Assembly: GCA_964455395.1 (NCBI GenBank) | Contig: CAYVWB010000041.1 | Coordinates: 1 to 40,627, forward strand | Reading direction: 5' to 3' | Origin: CAYVWB01 sp964455395 | Lineage (GTDB): Bacteria > Desulfobacterota > Desulfovibrionia > Desulfovibrionales > Desulfovibrionaceae | DNA: 40,627 nucleotides | Notes under the pieces: generated by a model | The model's input: the letters and a program-made list of their open reading frames with translations, nothing else | What the model was told of the DNA's origin: nothing | Databases searched by the model: none | Translations under genes and position numbers: made by a program | In this document: positions 6,249-14,027 of the stretch, piece by piece | Layout: every line of letters begins with the position of its first letter | Position numbering within the stretch: the first letter of the stretch is position 1

Positions 6249-6464
6249 ATGATGAAACGCGACAATTTGGGCATCGCCCTCTTTCTGGGGCAGTACGTTG
6301 AGGACGTCGAGGCGTTGGGTGACGAGGAAGTCATCGACCGACTGCATAGGGCGTGGAGGTCGGAGCGGGGCCGTGGTGCTCGCGGGCATTGGTCTTTCTC
6401 TAATGCTCGCTTCATCGCCCTCGCCTACCATCTCCGCAGCATGGGAGTGACCGTCAATGACTGA
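6249..6464 (+). CDS. Small hypothetical protein, 71 aa, interrupted by a false gap
   Basis: The protein is complete on the right side of the N run, while its ribosome site is on the left side. It is acidic in the first half (EDVEALGDEEVIDRL), Arg-rich in the middle, and ends in a hydrophobic helix-like stretch. The stop overlaps the ATG of the next gene. It resembles the next two products in outline: an acidic D/E-E-x-hydrophobic helix, then an Arg/Ser turn, then a hydrophobic helix. No function can be assigned. It is the first gene after promoter P2. Confidence 0.7.
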   Translation: MMKRDNLGIALFLGQYVEDVEALGDEEVIDRLHRAWRSERGRGARGHWSFSNARFIALAYHLRSMGVTVND

Positions 6465-6837
6465 GAACGTGACCGCCGTCCCGGCCAAGCACCTTAACTT
6501 AGCTGCCGCTGTCAGTGAGCCGTACAATCTGACGACTAGCGGCATCCTGTATCTTTGCGCCGTGCTCTCAGACGGAGAACTCTCCGCCGGCTGCGCTGAC
6601 GGCATCAAGCGTCATATGGAGATGGCAGCGTCCATCTCGATCTTCGACCGGGAGTTCACCGGCAGCCCTATCCACACTCTGTCGTATCTCGGCTTTTTGG
6701 AAGTGATGCGCCTAAAGAAGGACGAGGGTGTCGCGATCTTGACCGCTATGGCCCGTGTTTCGTACAAGACGATCGGGCAGCAGTTGTCTGATTTGTTTGA
6801 TTTCGAGGACGAAGGAGGCAGCAATGATGCGACGTGA
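6457..6837 (+). CDS. Small hypothetical protein, 126 aa
   Basis: No family recognised. The C-terminus is acidic (FDFEDEGGSNDAT) and the central part contains a LSDGELSAG segment followed by a helix and a hydrophobic LSYLGFLEVM stretch. It overlaps the genes on both sides by 8 and 14 bp, so it is tightly coupled in the P2 operon. Weak similarity of layout to its neighbours suggests the three may be distant paralogues. Possible roles in host takeover or replication support are not supported by any motif. Confidence 0.7.
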   Translation: MTENVTAVPAKHLNLAAAVSEPYNLTTSGILYLCAVLSDGELSAGCADGIKRHMEMAASISIFDREFTGSPIHTLSYLGFLEVMRLKKDEGVAILTAMARVSYKTIGQQLSDLFDFEDEGGSNDAT

Positions 6838-7219
6838 TGACATGCCGAAGGAGGTTCTCGACCAGACGCCCGCATCGCGGACGTTGCCGGTCGATGTGTT
6901 GGTGACGATACCGGCGATTACCTCTTATGTGGAGGCGCTCGGCCTGATGGGTGGTAACATCATCCACGAACTGACCGGAGACGAGTTGCTGGAGGGCATC
7001 CTGTCCCTGAGCCTGACCGACTACCATTTCCGCCGGTCTCGCATGTATCGACTGACGAGGAAGGGCCTTCTCATTGCCCTCTACCTCTATTCGAAGGCGC
7101 TGTGTGACAATCTGGACAATGCCTTCGACATCGTGGAGAAATGCGAGGACACGTCCGACGCCAGCAAGTTGGAGGCCATGATCTCCGACTATAAAAAACA
7201 GAAGGCGAGGCCCAATTGA
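6824..7219 (+). CDS. Small hypothetical protein, 131 aa
   Basis: No family recognised. The start ATGATG at 6824 is preceded by GAAGGAGG, a strong ribosome site, and lies within the end of the previous gene. Residues about 48-60 (LTGDELLEGILSL) and the following hydrophobic helix (LLIALYLYSKAL) give it the same outline as the two genes before it. The stop overlaps the start of the helicase gene (TGATG). It could be a helicase-associated accessory protein by position only. Confidence 0.7.
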   Translation: MMRRDDMPKEVLDQTPASRTLPVDVLVTIPAITSYVEALGLMGGNIIHELTGDELLEGILSLSLTDYHFRRSRMYRLTRKGLLIALYLYSKALCDNLDNAFDIVEKCEDTSDASKLEAMISDYKKQKARPN

Positions 7220-8622
7220 TGCAGACTGCCGAATATTTCGAGAACGCAACCCGCCGGGAGATTATTCTCCCGGCGGTCCCGGATCTCATGAAGACGCAAC
7301 AGGACGACGCCGCCCTACTTATTTCAAAGAGGCGCTTCTGTCTCTTTAACGAGCCGGGCACGGGCAAAACTTTGACGGCACTGCAAGCGTGGCTCCATCT
7401 CGGTATGGCTCCGCCCCACAAATTGGTGGTGATCTGCCCGCCGGTCGCCGTGGTGAATTGGGTCGAGTGGACTTTGGCGATCTGGCATCAATACAACAAG
7501 CGCCCGCTCAACCTCCAGGTGGTGCGCAGTTCCAAGACGCGCGTCAAGAATGAGGCGGATGTGATCGTCACGACATATCCTCTATTCTCCACGTCGCGAA
7601 ATAACTTGATGCGAAACATCATCGTTTACAACCCTGACGTGGTGGTGCTCGATGAGAGCCACTATCTCGCCTCCGCGGATGCGGTTCGCACCAAGACGAT
7701 TTATGGTCTCGGCTCCTATGAGGGCATCGTGTCCAAGGCTGAATGTGTTTGGCTCCTGACAGGGACGCCTATCCGCCGGTACAACGACGACCTCTGGCCC
7801 GCGCTTCATGCCGTGTTTCCTGAAATCGCAAAGGAGCATGGTGTCGCAAAGAAGTATCAATACTTGTCAACGTTCTGCGAAACACAAAAGTTTCGTTATG
7901 GTGGGAGGATCGTTGACAAGGTGGTGGGTTCCAAAAATCACGTCAAGCTGAACCGTATTTTGTTTTCTGGTGAGAATTTTATCGCCAGACAGCGCAACCT
8001 CGATCCGGAAACGATGCCGCCCGTCACGTTCCGAAACGTTAGCGTGGATTACAATCCAAGCCCTGAACTGGCAGCCTTGACCAAGCAGGCTTCCAAGGTG
8101 CGGTACAACACCGAGGACGGAATCGCAGAAATGAACCCTGCGATCTCGGCGTGCTGGTCAACTCTCGCACAGGCCAAGGCCGGGAGCGTCCATTCCTACC
8201 TGAGCGGGCTGCTAGAGGACGGCGTGACGGGCATCCTCGCGCTGTTCTGGCATCGGGAGATGGCGTCCATGATGTCGTCCCTGACGAATGCTCCGCACGG
8301 TGTCATCCATGGTGGTGTCAATTCTGCTACGCGGCAGACCATGATCAGCAAGTTTAACTGCGGGGAATATCCTATCCTCTACGGGCAGATCGGGGCAATG
8401 GGTGTTGCGATCAATCTCCAACAGGGTGGGAAGTATGTTGTCTTTTGCGAGCGGTCTTGGTCGCCAGGAGACAACGTGCAGGCGTATCGCAGGGTGTGGC
8501 GTATGGGGCAGTCCAAGCATGTGCAGGTGGATGTTTGTTTGACCAACCACCTGATTGATGACATGCAGTCCCGTATCCTCACCAAGAAGGAAGCGTTTAC
8601 TCATGAAGTGATGGGGAAGTGA
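7219..8622 (+). CDS. SNF2-type DEAD/DEAH helicase
   Basis: A 467-aa superfamily 2 protein with two RecA-like domains. Motif I is NEPGTGKT (44-51), motif II is DESH (145-148) and motif III is TGTPI (181-185). In the C-terminal half, motif IV/V elements GVIHGG and QIGAMGVAINL are followed by motif VI QAYRRVWRMGQ, where the final RxxRxGQ is characteristic of SNF2-type enzymes. It would translocate on double-stranded DNA using ATP. It is translationally coupled to the gene before it and sits two bases before a Cas4-like nuclease gene, a pairing seen in other podophages. The pair probably works in replication, recombination or DNA end processing. Confidence 0.9.
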   Translation: MQTAEYFENATRREIILPAVPDLMKTQQDDAALLISKRRFCLFNEPGTGKTLTALQAWLHLGMAPPHKLVVICPPVAVVNWVEWTLAIWHQYNKRPLNLQVVRSSKTRVKNEADVIVTTYPLFSTSRNNLMRNIIVYNPDVVVLDESHYLASADAVRTKTIYGLGSYEGIVSKAECVWLLTGTPIRRYNDDLWPALHAVFPEIAKEHGVAKKYQYLSTFCETQKFRYGGRIVDKVVGSKNHVKLNRILFSGENFIARQRNLDPETMPPVTFRNVSVDYNPSPELAALTKQASKVRYNTEDGIAEMNPAISACWSTLAQAKAGSVHSYLSGLLEDGVTGILALFWHREMASMMSSLTNAPHGVIHGGVNSATRQTMISKFNCGEYPILYGQIGAMGVAINLQQGGKYVVFCERSWSPGDNVQAYRRVWRMGQSKHVQVDVCLTNHLIDDMQSRILTKKEAFTHEVMGK

Positions 8623-8623
8623 A

Positions 8624-9754
8624 ATGACCTACAGGCGAGACACTATCTTTGAAGAAGGGTTCCGCTGTGCCTTCGCGTCAGAGAATGATGGCCTTGTCCG
8701 AAAGGACATTGACGGGAACATCATCAACTCTTCCGACTGGCTAACAGCCAGCGAAGCGTCGAAGTGCGTCCGTCGCCTCCGCTATGAGAAGATCGGCACC
8801 GTCGGCGACACGACTATCGAGAACGAGGAAGAAGGTTTCGACCTCGACATTTCTCGTGGCTACATGGTGCGCGGCAAGGAGATGGAGAAGTGGATCGTTG
8901 ACCAACTCTCCAAATATTACAAGGTGATGTATGTTGGTGACAGCCAATATACACTCATCGATGAATACTCCTATGTCGCCGGCACCCCCGACGGGCTCTT
9001 GCAGGACAACGACGGCGATCGGTGGGTGCTTGAAATCAAGACGACGGACAAAGACATCTTTGAGCCTTTGGCTTCGCATAAGATGCAGCTTTCCATTAAC
9101 GTGCAGCTTGCGCATCTTTCGTCGCAGGGGATCAAGGGTGGCCTCCTGGTCTATGTGAACGCCTCTAATTGGTATAAAGTGGACGTATTCAGGGTACTGC
9201 TCAAAGATACAGAAAGTCTCTTTGAGAAAGCCTGCAATAAAGCGGCCCTTCTGTTCAACAACGAGACGGATATTCTTCCCTTCGAGGGGGCGAGGACCGG
9301 CGAGTGCCGAGCTTGCGAGTTTGCGAATAGATGCTACTCCGCAGCGAAGTCATCACCTATCGACGATAAGCAGAACATCCTCGAAGGTATACGCGGGAGG
9401 GTGAGTAACGCCCGATTTCAAGGTTTTTCAAACAAGGAGGACAAAGAAAACTGCGAAGTAGCGTTCATCGAATATATGTCGTCGAAGGAGGCGGCGAAGA
9501 AGTTTGAGGAGGATGCCGCCAAGCATCGTGACGAGGCGCTGAGGTGGGCGTACTTCCAAGACGATGGTGCGCCGTACATGGACAAGTTGGTGCGATACAA
9601 CATGACAACGCGGCGCAGCGTTGACCAGAAGAAACTGGCTGACCTTTGCCACCAGTACGGGATCAACCCTGACAGTCTTATGAAGGAGACTGTGGTGGAG
9701 AGCTTGCGTTCTGTGAAGCGCAAGAATGGTGGTAGTGTACCAGAGACGAAGTAA
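8624..9754 (+). CDS. Cas4/RecB-like PD-(D/E)XK nuclease with probable iron-sulfur cluster
   Basis: A 376-aa protein. The nuclease core shows GTPDG (D123) and EIKTT (E137, K139), the PD-(D/E)XK motif, with an upstream conserved acidic residue in RGKEMEKW (E86 or E88). One Cys near the start (C48 in SKCVRRL) and three later ones (C228, C231, C237 in CRACEFANRC) match the four-cysteine pattern that holds a 4Fe-4S cluster in Cas4 and AddB nucleases. There is no CRISPR array or other cas gene here, so this is a stand-alone phage exonuclease. The C-terminal 130 residues are helical and charged. The next gene overlaps by one base. Confidence 0.85.
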   Translation: MTYRRDTIFEEGFRCAFASENDGLVRKDIDGNIINSSDWLTASEASKCVRRLRYEKIGTVGDTTIENEEEGFDLDISRGYMVRGKEMEKWIVDQLSKYYKVMYVGDSQYTLIDEYSYVAGTPDGLLQDNDGDRWVLEIKTTDKDIFEPLASHKMQLSINVQLAHLSSQGIKGGLLVYVNASNWYKVDVFRVLLKDTESLFEKACNKAALLFNNETDILPFEGARTGECRACEFANRCYSAAKSSPIDDKQNILEGIRGRVSNARFQGFSNKEDKENCEVAFIEYMSSKEAAKKFEEDAAKHRDEALRWAYFQDDGAPYMDKLVRYNMTTRRSVDQKKLADLCHQYGINPDSLMKETVVESLRSVKRKNGGSVPETK

Positions 9755-10740
9755 TGACGCATGAGGAACTGGCGAAGGCCCACGACATTCTAAACGAGAC
9801 CCTGACCCGCATGGCTGAGAAGTTGCGGGAGGGCAAGCGGCTGAATGTGCCGATAGTTGATAAGCTGCGGAAACCACTATATACCGTGTCTAATAGTGCG
9901 CAGTTTGCAGAGAATATCGACGAGTTGGATAACGCGATGGCGGTACTTTGTTCTGTGTGGGACATGCACGTTATCATATCCAACCACCATTATTTGGAGT
10001 TGTTTAAGATCGTCGGCAAGTTTGGTGCGTTCCTGACAAGAAGTCACCGTTCTTGGGACGATACTATATACTCAAACTCTCTGCTGCCTGCCGACTTTGG
10101 CCCTCAATTTATTGGAGGCAAACTCAAGAATGCAATGGTGCCGGCGTATTTCTCTATTGAACCTTGGTGCCTCCCGAGGGAGGCGCAAACTAAATTGGTG
10201 AGCAATCGAAACAAGGGAGGGTGGTTAACGACGCCCATCCTTCTACACGAGCCGGAGCCTGATAGCACCTACATCTACTATCTCGATCCCAAGAAGAACG
10301 AAGGGGCGCACAACGACATAACGCATGAAAGGAGGTCTTACGACTTTCTCACTGACGAGAATGTAAACTCTGCGTTGGCGGAGTGGGAGAATTATAGAAC
10401 CTTCGTCCTAAACTATATAGATCTAGAAGAAAAGCCTTTCCTCAATAAGAAGGCGGGTGGTCCTACAGCTACTCTCGCCGCCTGTGTTAGACATTTCAGG
10501 GCGCAGCGTGCTTGCTTGCGTGGTGCCATACATTACGCTTGTTGGTGGGCCAAGAAGAATGTCAATTATGATCCTCAAGAGGAGGCGCTGATCGACCTGA
10601 CGGATCGCCTGAGAATGTATCAAGGCGTAAGACCCATGCTGTACCTTAGACCGGAGGACATCAACAAGAATGTTGTTGGTGACTTCCCGGTGAAGTGTCT
10701 CTACCGACCGCCCCTTGCTATGAGAGAGTTTGGTGTATAA
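9754..10740 (+). CDS. Hypothetical protein, 328 aa, in the replication operon
   Basis: I do not recognise a family. The protein is soluble with no clear nucleotide-binding or nuclease motif. It has a coiled-coil-like N-terminus (residues 5-30), a basic middle, and a CxxAxxxW segment near residues 265-272. Its ATG overlaps the stop of the Cas4-like gene (TAATG), so it may form part of the same complex. It is last in the P2 operon, and promoter P3 begins soon after its stop. Confidence 0.7.
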   Translation: MTHEELAKAHDILNETLTRMAEKLREGKRLNVPIVDKLRKPLYTVSNSAQFAENIDELDNAMAVLCSVWDMHVIISNHHYLELFKIVGKFGAFLTRSHRSWDDTIYSNSLLPADFGPQFIGGKLKNAMVPAYFSIEPWCLPREAQTKLVSNRNKGGWLTTPILLHEPEPDSTYIYYLDPKKNEGAHNDITHERRSYDFLTDENVNSALAEWENYRTFVLNYIDLEEKPFLNKKAGGPTATLAACVRHFRAQRACLRGAIHYACWWAKKNVNYDPQEEALIDLTDRLRMYQGVRPMLYLRPEDINKNVVGDFPVKCLYRPPLAMREFGV

Positions 10741-10750
10741 CTAGTGGAAC

Positions 10751-10792
10751 CAAAAATAGGGGGTTGACAAACAAGAAGAAGTATGCTATAGT
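10751..10792 (+). promoter_or_regulatory. Sigma70-type promoter P3 with a 19-bp block shared with the late promoter
   Basis: TTGACA (10764-10769), 17-bp spacer ending GTATGC, then TATAGT (10787-10792), five of six to consensus. The 19 bases 10751-10769 (caaaaatagggggttgaca) are identical to the minus-strand sequence of the late promoter at 40483-40501. An 80-nt leader separates it from the ATG at 10871. Confidence 0.9.
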
Positions 10793-10870
10793 CAAGACGT
10801 TATCGGATGAGGGGTTACTTATACGCCGCCGATGACAAACGTGAACCGAGAAACGAAGGAAGGCGAGACT

Positions 10871-11590
10871 ATGAGTGACAACAAGGCGGTGAGCCTCTTT
10901 GGTGGCATGGCTGTGCTGAAAGATAAGGGCAGTGCCCTTCAAGCCATGCAGGGATCAGCACAGCTTGATCCTCGCAATCTCCCTGACGGTACTGAATACC
11001 TCAACTTCTCCGGCAAGCGTGGTGCCTACAGCATCGGCCGGGATCAGGAGGACGTGGACCCGGAGGAAATGTGGCTGGTCAACATCTACTCTTGGCAGGA
11101 CGGGTGGATTTGCTGGAAGGGCTCGCGTCCCGTCGCCAAGCGTATGTGGGATGTGTTTGGCGGCACGCCGATCCCTGCGCCAGACGCTTCTGAGTACGGA
11201 CCGTTTGACGACGGTGAGGGTTGGTTTCAGGCCAAGGCGTTCATGCTAAAGAGCCTCGAAACCGGAGTGCAGGCGATCTTCACGATCAACTCTAAGTCGG
11301 GCGTGAGTACATTCGCCGGGCTTCAGTCTCTGATTGCTGACCGCATGGCGAATGGTGAGCGCGACTGGCCGGTGGTGCGGCTGGACAAGGAGAAGTTCAC
11401 CGCCAACAAGCACGTCAACTACAAGCCCAGGTTCGAGATCGTTGGCTGGCTGACCGACGAGCACATCGAAAAGCTGGGAGACATGGGCGACGATGGGGTG
11501 GACGCCAAGGCCCTCAACGCCATGCTCAACCCTGACGAGGAGGGGGACGAGGTTTCTGAGAAGCCGACCCGTCGGCGGATCTCCCGCTAA
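10871..11590 (+). CDS. Probable DNA-replication accessory protein, 239 aa (candidate ssDNA-binding protein)
   Basis: The start is ATG 10871, with AAGGAAGGCGAG just upstream. Residues 60-120 contain several Trp and Gly positions (EEMWLVNIYSWQDGWICWKG) of the sort found in OB-fold or similar beta-rich domains. The C-terminus is acidic (NPDEEGDE) and then basic (TRRRISR). It has its own strong promoter (P3) and its own terminator, so it is made in large amounts, as expected for a single-stranded-DNA binding protein beside a DNA polymerase. That role is an inference from context; no family signature is certain. Confidence 0.65.
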   Translation: MSDNKAVSLFGGMAVLKDKGSALQAMQGSAQLDPRNLPDGTEYLNFSGKRGAYSIGRDQEDVDPEEMWLVNIYSWQDGWICWKGSRPVAKRMWDVFGGTPIPAPDASEYGPFDDGEGWFQAKAFMLKSLETGVQAIFTINSKSGVSTFAGLQSLIADRMANGERDWPVVRLDKEKFTANKHVNYKPRFEIVGWLTDEHIEKLGDMGDDGVDAKALNAMLNPDEEGDEVSEKPTRRRISR

Positions 11591-11596
11591 CTAAGG

Positions 11597-11635
11597 AACG
11601 CGGTGTCTCTTTCGAGACACCGCGTTTCTTTTTCA
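11597..11635 (+). terminator. Strong intrinsic terminator
   Basis: A perfect 13-bp stem (11597-11609 with 11614-11626) with a four-base loop is followed by ttctttttc. It ends the P3 transcript. Downstream genes, starting with the polymerase at 11650, need read-through or another promoter that I cannot see. Confidence 0.95.
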
Positions 11636-11649
11636 TACCGGAGACAACC

Positions 11650-13497
11650 ATGGCAATAATCGAAATGCGTCTGGAAGGGACCGACCATAACGTTGTGTAT
11701 CTGACGCGACGGGAGGACGCTGAGGGTTTTCTTCGCGACCATGTGCAGGAGTACAGCGACACATTCCCCGACGATCCTGTGTCGCTGGACTTTGAAACAA
11801 CCTCTCTGTATCCGTGGGAGGGCGAGGTTCGGCTGACGAGCATCACGGCTGGTCAGTATACTGGTGTCATTGACCACTTCACCGCCGGCACGTTCGCTTC
11901 GCTGTACGATGACATCGTGGGGGCGACGGATAAGTATTACGTATTCAACGCAAAGTTTGAGTTACTTTGGTTTGACTATGCACTAGAGCAGCGGGAGAAG
12001 GGCATCCCTGCGCGTTGCCATGACATCGCGTTCCTGCGCAAGAGCGTCATGGGTGGTGGCCCGCTATCCCTCGCCCTCATGTGTAAGTGGGACTTGGGCA
12101 TTGACCTAAACAAGGCGCAGCAAACATCCGACTGGTCGAAGTCTAGCTTGGGTCGAGATCAATTGATCTACGCCGGTTTGGATGCAATTTATACCCGCGA
12201 CCTTGCCCGCATGTGGATCGCGAAGATGGAGCCTCATCATTGGGAGGGCTTCTTTGTTCTCAACGAGGCGGTGCGCGCTACGTCGGAGGCGGAGCAAACC
12301 GGGCTTCTCATCGATGAAGATTACCATAGGTTCCTGATTAAAATGTGGACGCGGCGACGTAACGTTGCCGAGAATACGATCCGCCGCTTCACGCCGGAAA
12401 ATGTTTGGCCAAACATTCGGTCGAAGAAGCAACTTAGCGATCTCATCAAGTCCTCCTTCGATAGTGACATCGTGCGTCTTTGGCCAAAGACTGCTAAGAC
12501 CGGACAGCTTGACACCTCGCGGGCGGTTCTCAATCAGTTTTCCTATCGCCTGCGCTATCCGGTGTCCAGGTGGCTGGCGGCGATCATGGTGTTCAATCGT
12601 GCCGACAAGTACCTCGGCACCTATGGCGAGAAGCTATTAAATACGCAGCATCTCGCTGGGCGCGTCTATGCCAACTTCAACATGGCGCAAGCCGTAACTG
12701 GACGCTATTCTTCTAGCGGTGCGTGCAACCTTCAGAACCTGCCAAACAGCCCGAAAGTGCGTCGGTCATTCGTCGCCCCCGTCAATTCGAGGTTCGTCAT
12801 CGCGGACTATAAGTCTATCGAATTGCGGGTCCTCGCGATTATGAGCGGCGACGAACAACTGACGCAAGACGTGATCTTTGGTGACAGTCACGCACAGTCG
12901 GCGCTGGCGATTTACCGCTTCGACGAGGCGCAGTTCATGGAGGCTTTGGAGAAGCACGATCCGTGGGCCGTAACGGCTCGGCGCAAGGCTAAGTCTTTCT
13001 CTTTCCTCCTTGTGTATGGTGGTGGTCCGCCTGCCGCTGCTGTCGCTCTTAGATGCAGTGACGACGAAGCTTCCGAGTTCATCAAGCGGTGGGCAGCTAA
13101 GTATCCGGTGGCCTATCACTTCCGGCAGAAGATGTTGGAGAAGCTGAACATGGACGGCTTCTTGCCGTGCGTGTCGGGCCGGACGATCTATGTGCCGCGT
13201 CAGGACCGCAGCACCACAGTAGCGGCGAATTATCCAATCCAAGGCACCGCTGCTGACGTCATGTATCGGGCTATGTTTCACACGAAGAACGCTCTGGATC
13301 GGCTGCAGATGGACGCTCGCATCGCCGCCACGGTGCATGACGAGATCATCGTTGAGTGTGCTATAGACGAGGCTGAGGAGGTCCAAGCGGAAGTAGAGTG
13401 CGCCATGAAGGCTGGGTGGCTCGATATATTCCCCCGGACTTCTGTACACCGCTTGGTCGAGAGCGCGATCGGCTGGCATTGGGGTGAGAAAGCATGA
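11650..13497 (+). CDS. polA: Family A DNA polymerase with 3'-5' exonuclease domain
   Basis: A 615-aa replicative polymerase of the PolI type. The proofreading domain has ExoI DFETT (D47, E49), ExoII FNAKFELLWFD (about 99-109) and ExoIII YAGLDAIYT (D178). The polymerase domain has TGRYSSSG (350-357), motif A DYKSIELR (386-393), motif B R444-K448-F452-Y456-G457 and motif C VHDE (562-565). No 5'-3' exonuclease domain is present. Motif A has Lys-Ser where most PolA enzymes have Ser-Gln. The ribosome site is CCGGAG. The stop overlaps the start of the resolvase gene, which places both in one replication unit. Confidence 0.95.
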   Translation: MAIIEMRLEGTDHNVVYLTRREDAEGFLRDHVQEYSDTFPDDPVSLDFETTSLYPWEGEVRLTSITAGQYTGVIDHFTAGTFASLYDDIVGATDKYYVFNAKFELLWFDYALEQREKGIPARCHDIAFLRKSVMGGGPLSLALMCKWDLGIDLNKAQQTSDWSKSSLGRDQLIYAGLDAIYTRDLARMWIAKMEPHHWEGFFVLNEAVRATSEAEQTGLLIDEDYHRFLIKMWTRRRNVAENTIRRFTPENVWPNIRSKKQLSDLIKSSFDSDIVRLWPKTAKTGQLDTSRAVLNQFSYRLRYPVSRWLAAIMVFNRADKYLGTYGEKLLNTQHLAGRVYANFNMAQAVTGRYSSSGACNLQNLPNSPKVRRSFVAPVNSRFVIADYKSIELRVLAIMSGDEQLTQDVIFGDSHAQSALAIYRFDEAQFMEALEKHDPWAVTARRKAKSFSFLLVYGGGPPAAAVALRCSDDEASEFIKRWAAKYPVAYHFRQKMLEKLNMDGFLPCVSGRTIYVPRQDRSTTVAANYPIQGTAADVMYRAMFHTKNALDRLQMDARIAATVHDEIIVECAIDEAEEVQAEVECAMKAGWLDIFPRTSVHRLVESAIGWHWGEKA

Positions 13498-14006
13498 ACA
13501 AGATCATCGTGGGCGTGGACCCCGGACATCCGCCGCAGCTTGCTTGTCTGTTGGTGGACGAGTTTGGTTATGAGGGCGGCGTGGCGTCCTGCCGTTTGAT
13601 GGAGTTTTCTTACGATAACGACGTATTGCTTAAGGATGGGTTACTCTGCCCTCACAAGATCGCCCGGCTGATACAGCGGTGGCGAAAGTCTTACGGTGTA
13701 GAGAAGGTGTCTGTGGTGGCGGAGAAAGTCTCCATGCGCAAGGGCGAGGGCACGGTGAGTGCCGTCAAGTATCTCGCCTCTTTCTATGTCATCCAAGGAT
13801 TAGCCGCTGGGTTGACGTTCGAGTTCGAGAGCGTACATCCCCGAACGTGGAAGTCTTGGTCAGACAAGCAAGTGAGCCTCGACCTAGCAGCGAAAGAGTG
13901 GCCTAACTTTGCCGCCGCCTTCGCAAAGAAGAAGAGCCACAACAAGGCGGAAGCGGCGCTGATTGGTCTCTGGAAGTTCAAGGGAAAGAAGCTGACCGCG
14001 ACGTGA
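13494..14006 (+). CDS. RuvC-like Holliday junction resolvase
   Basis: A 170-aa protein with an RNase H-like fold. The first acid is in VGVDPG (D9), the second in VVAEKVS (E77), and the C-terminal motif HNKAEAALI supplies H149 and E153 where RuvC has H/D plus Asp. These fit RuvC-type and phage resolvases that cut branched DNA before packaging. The VHPRTWK segment (114-120) is the strand-and-loop region common in this family. It overlaps the polymerase gene by four bases. Crossover cleavage or debranching of replication intermediates is the likely role. Confidence 0.75.
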   Translation: MNKIIVGVDPGHPPQLACLLVDEFGYEGGVASCRLMEFSYDNDVLLKDGLLCPHKIARLIQRWRKSYGVEKVSVVAEKVSMRKGEGTVSAVKYLASFYVIQGLAAGLTFEFESVHPRTWKSWSDKQVSLDLAAKEWPNFAAAFAKKKSHNKAEAALIGLWKFKGKKLTAT

Positions 14007-14027
14007 ATAGTTTACCCGGAGGAAACT

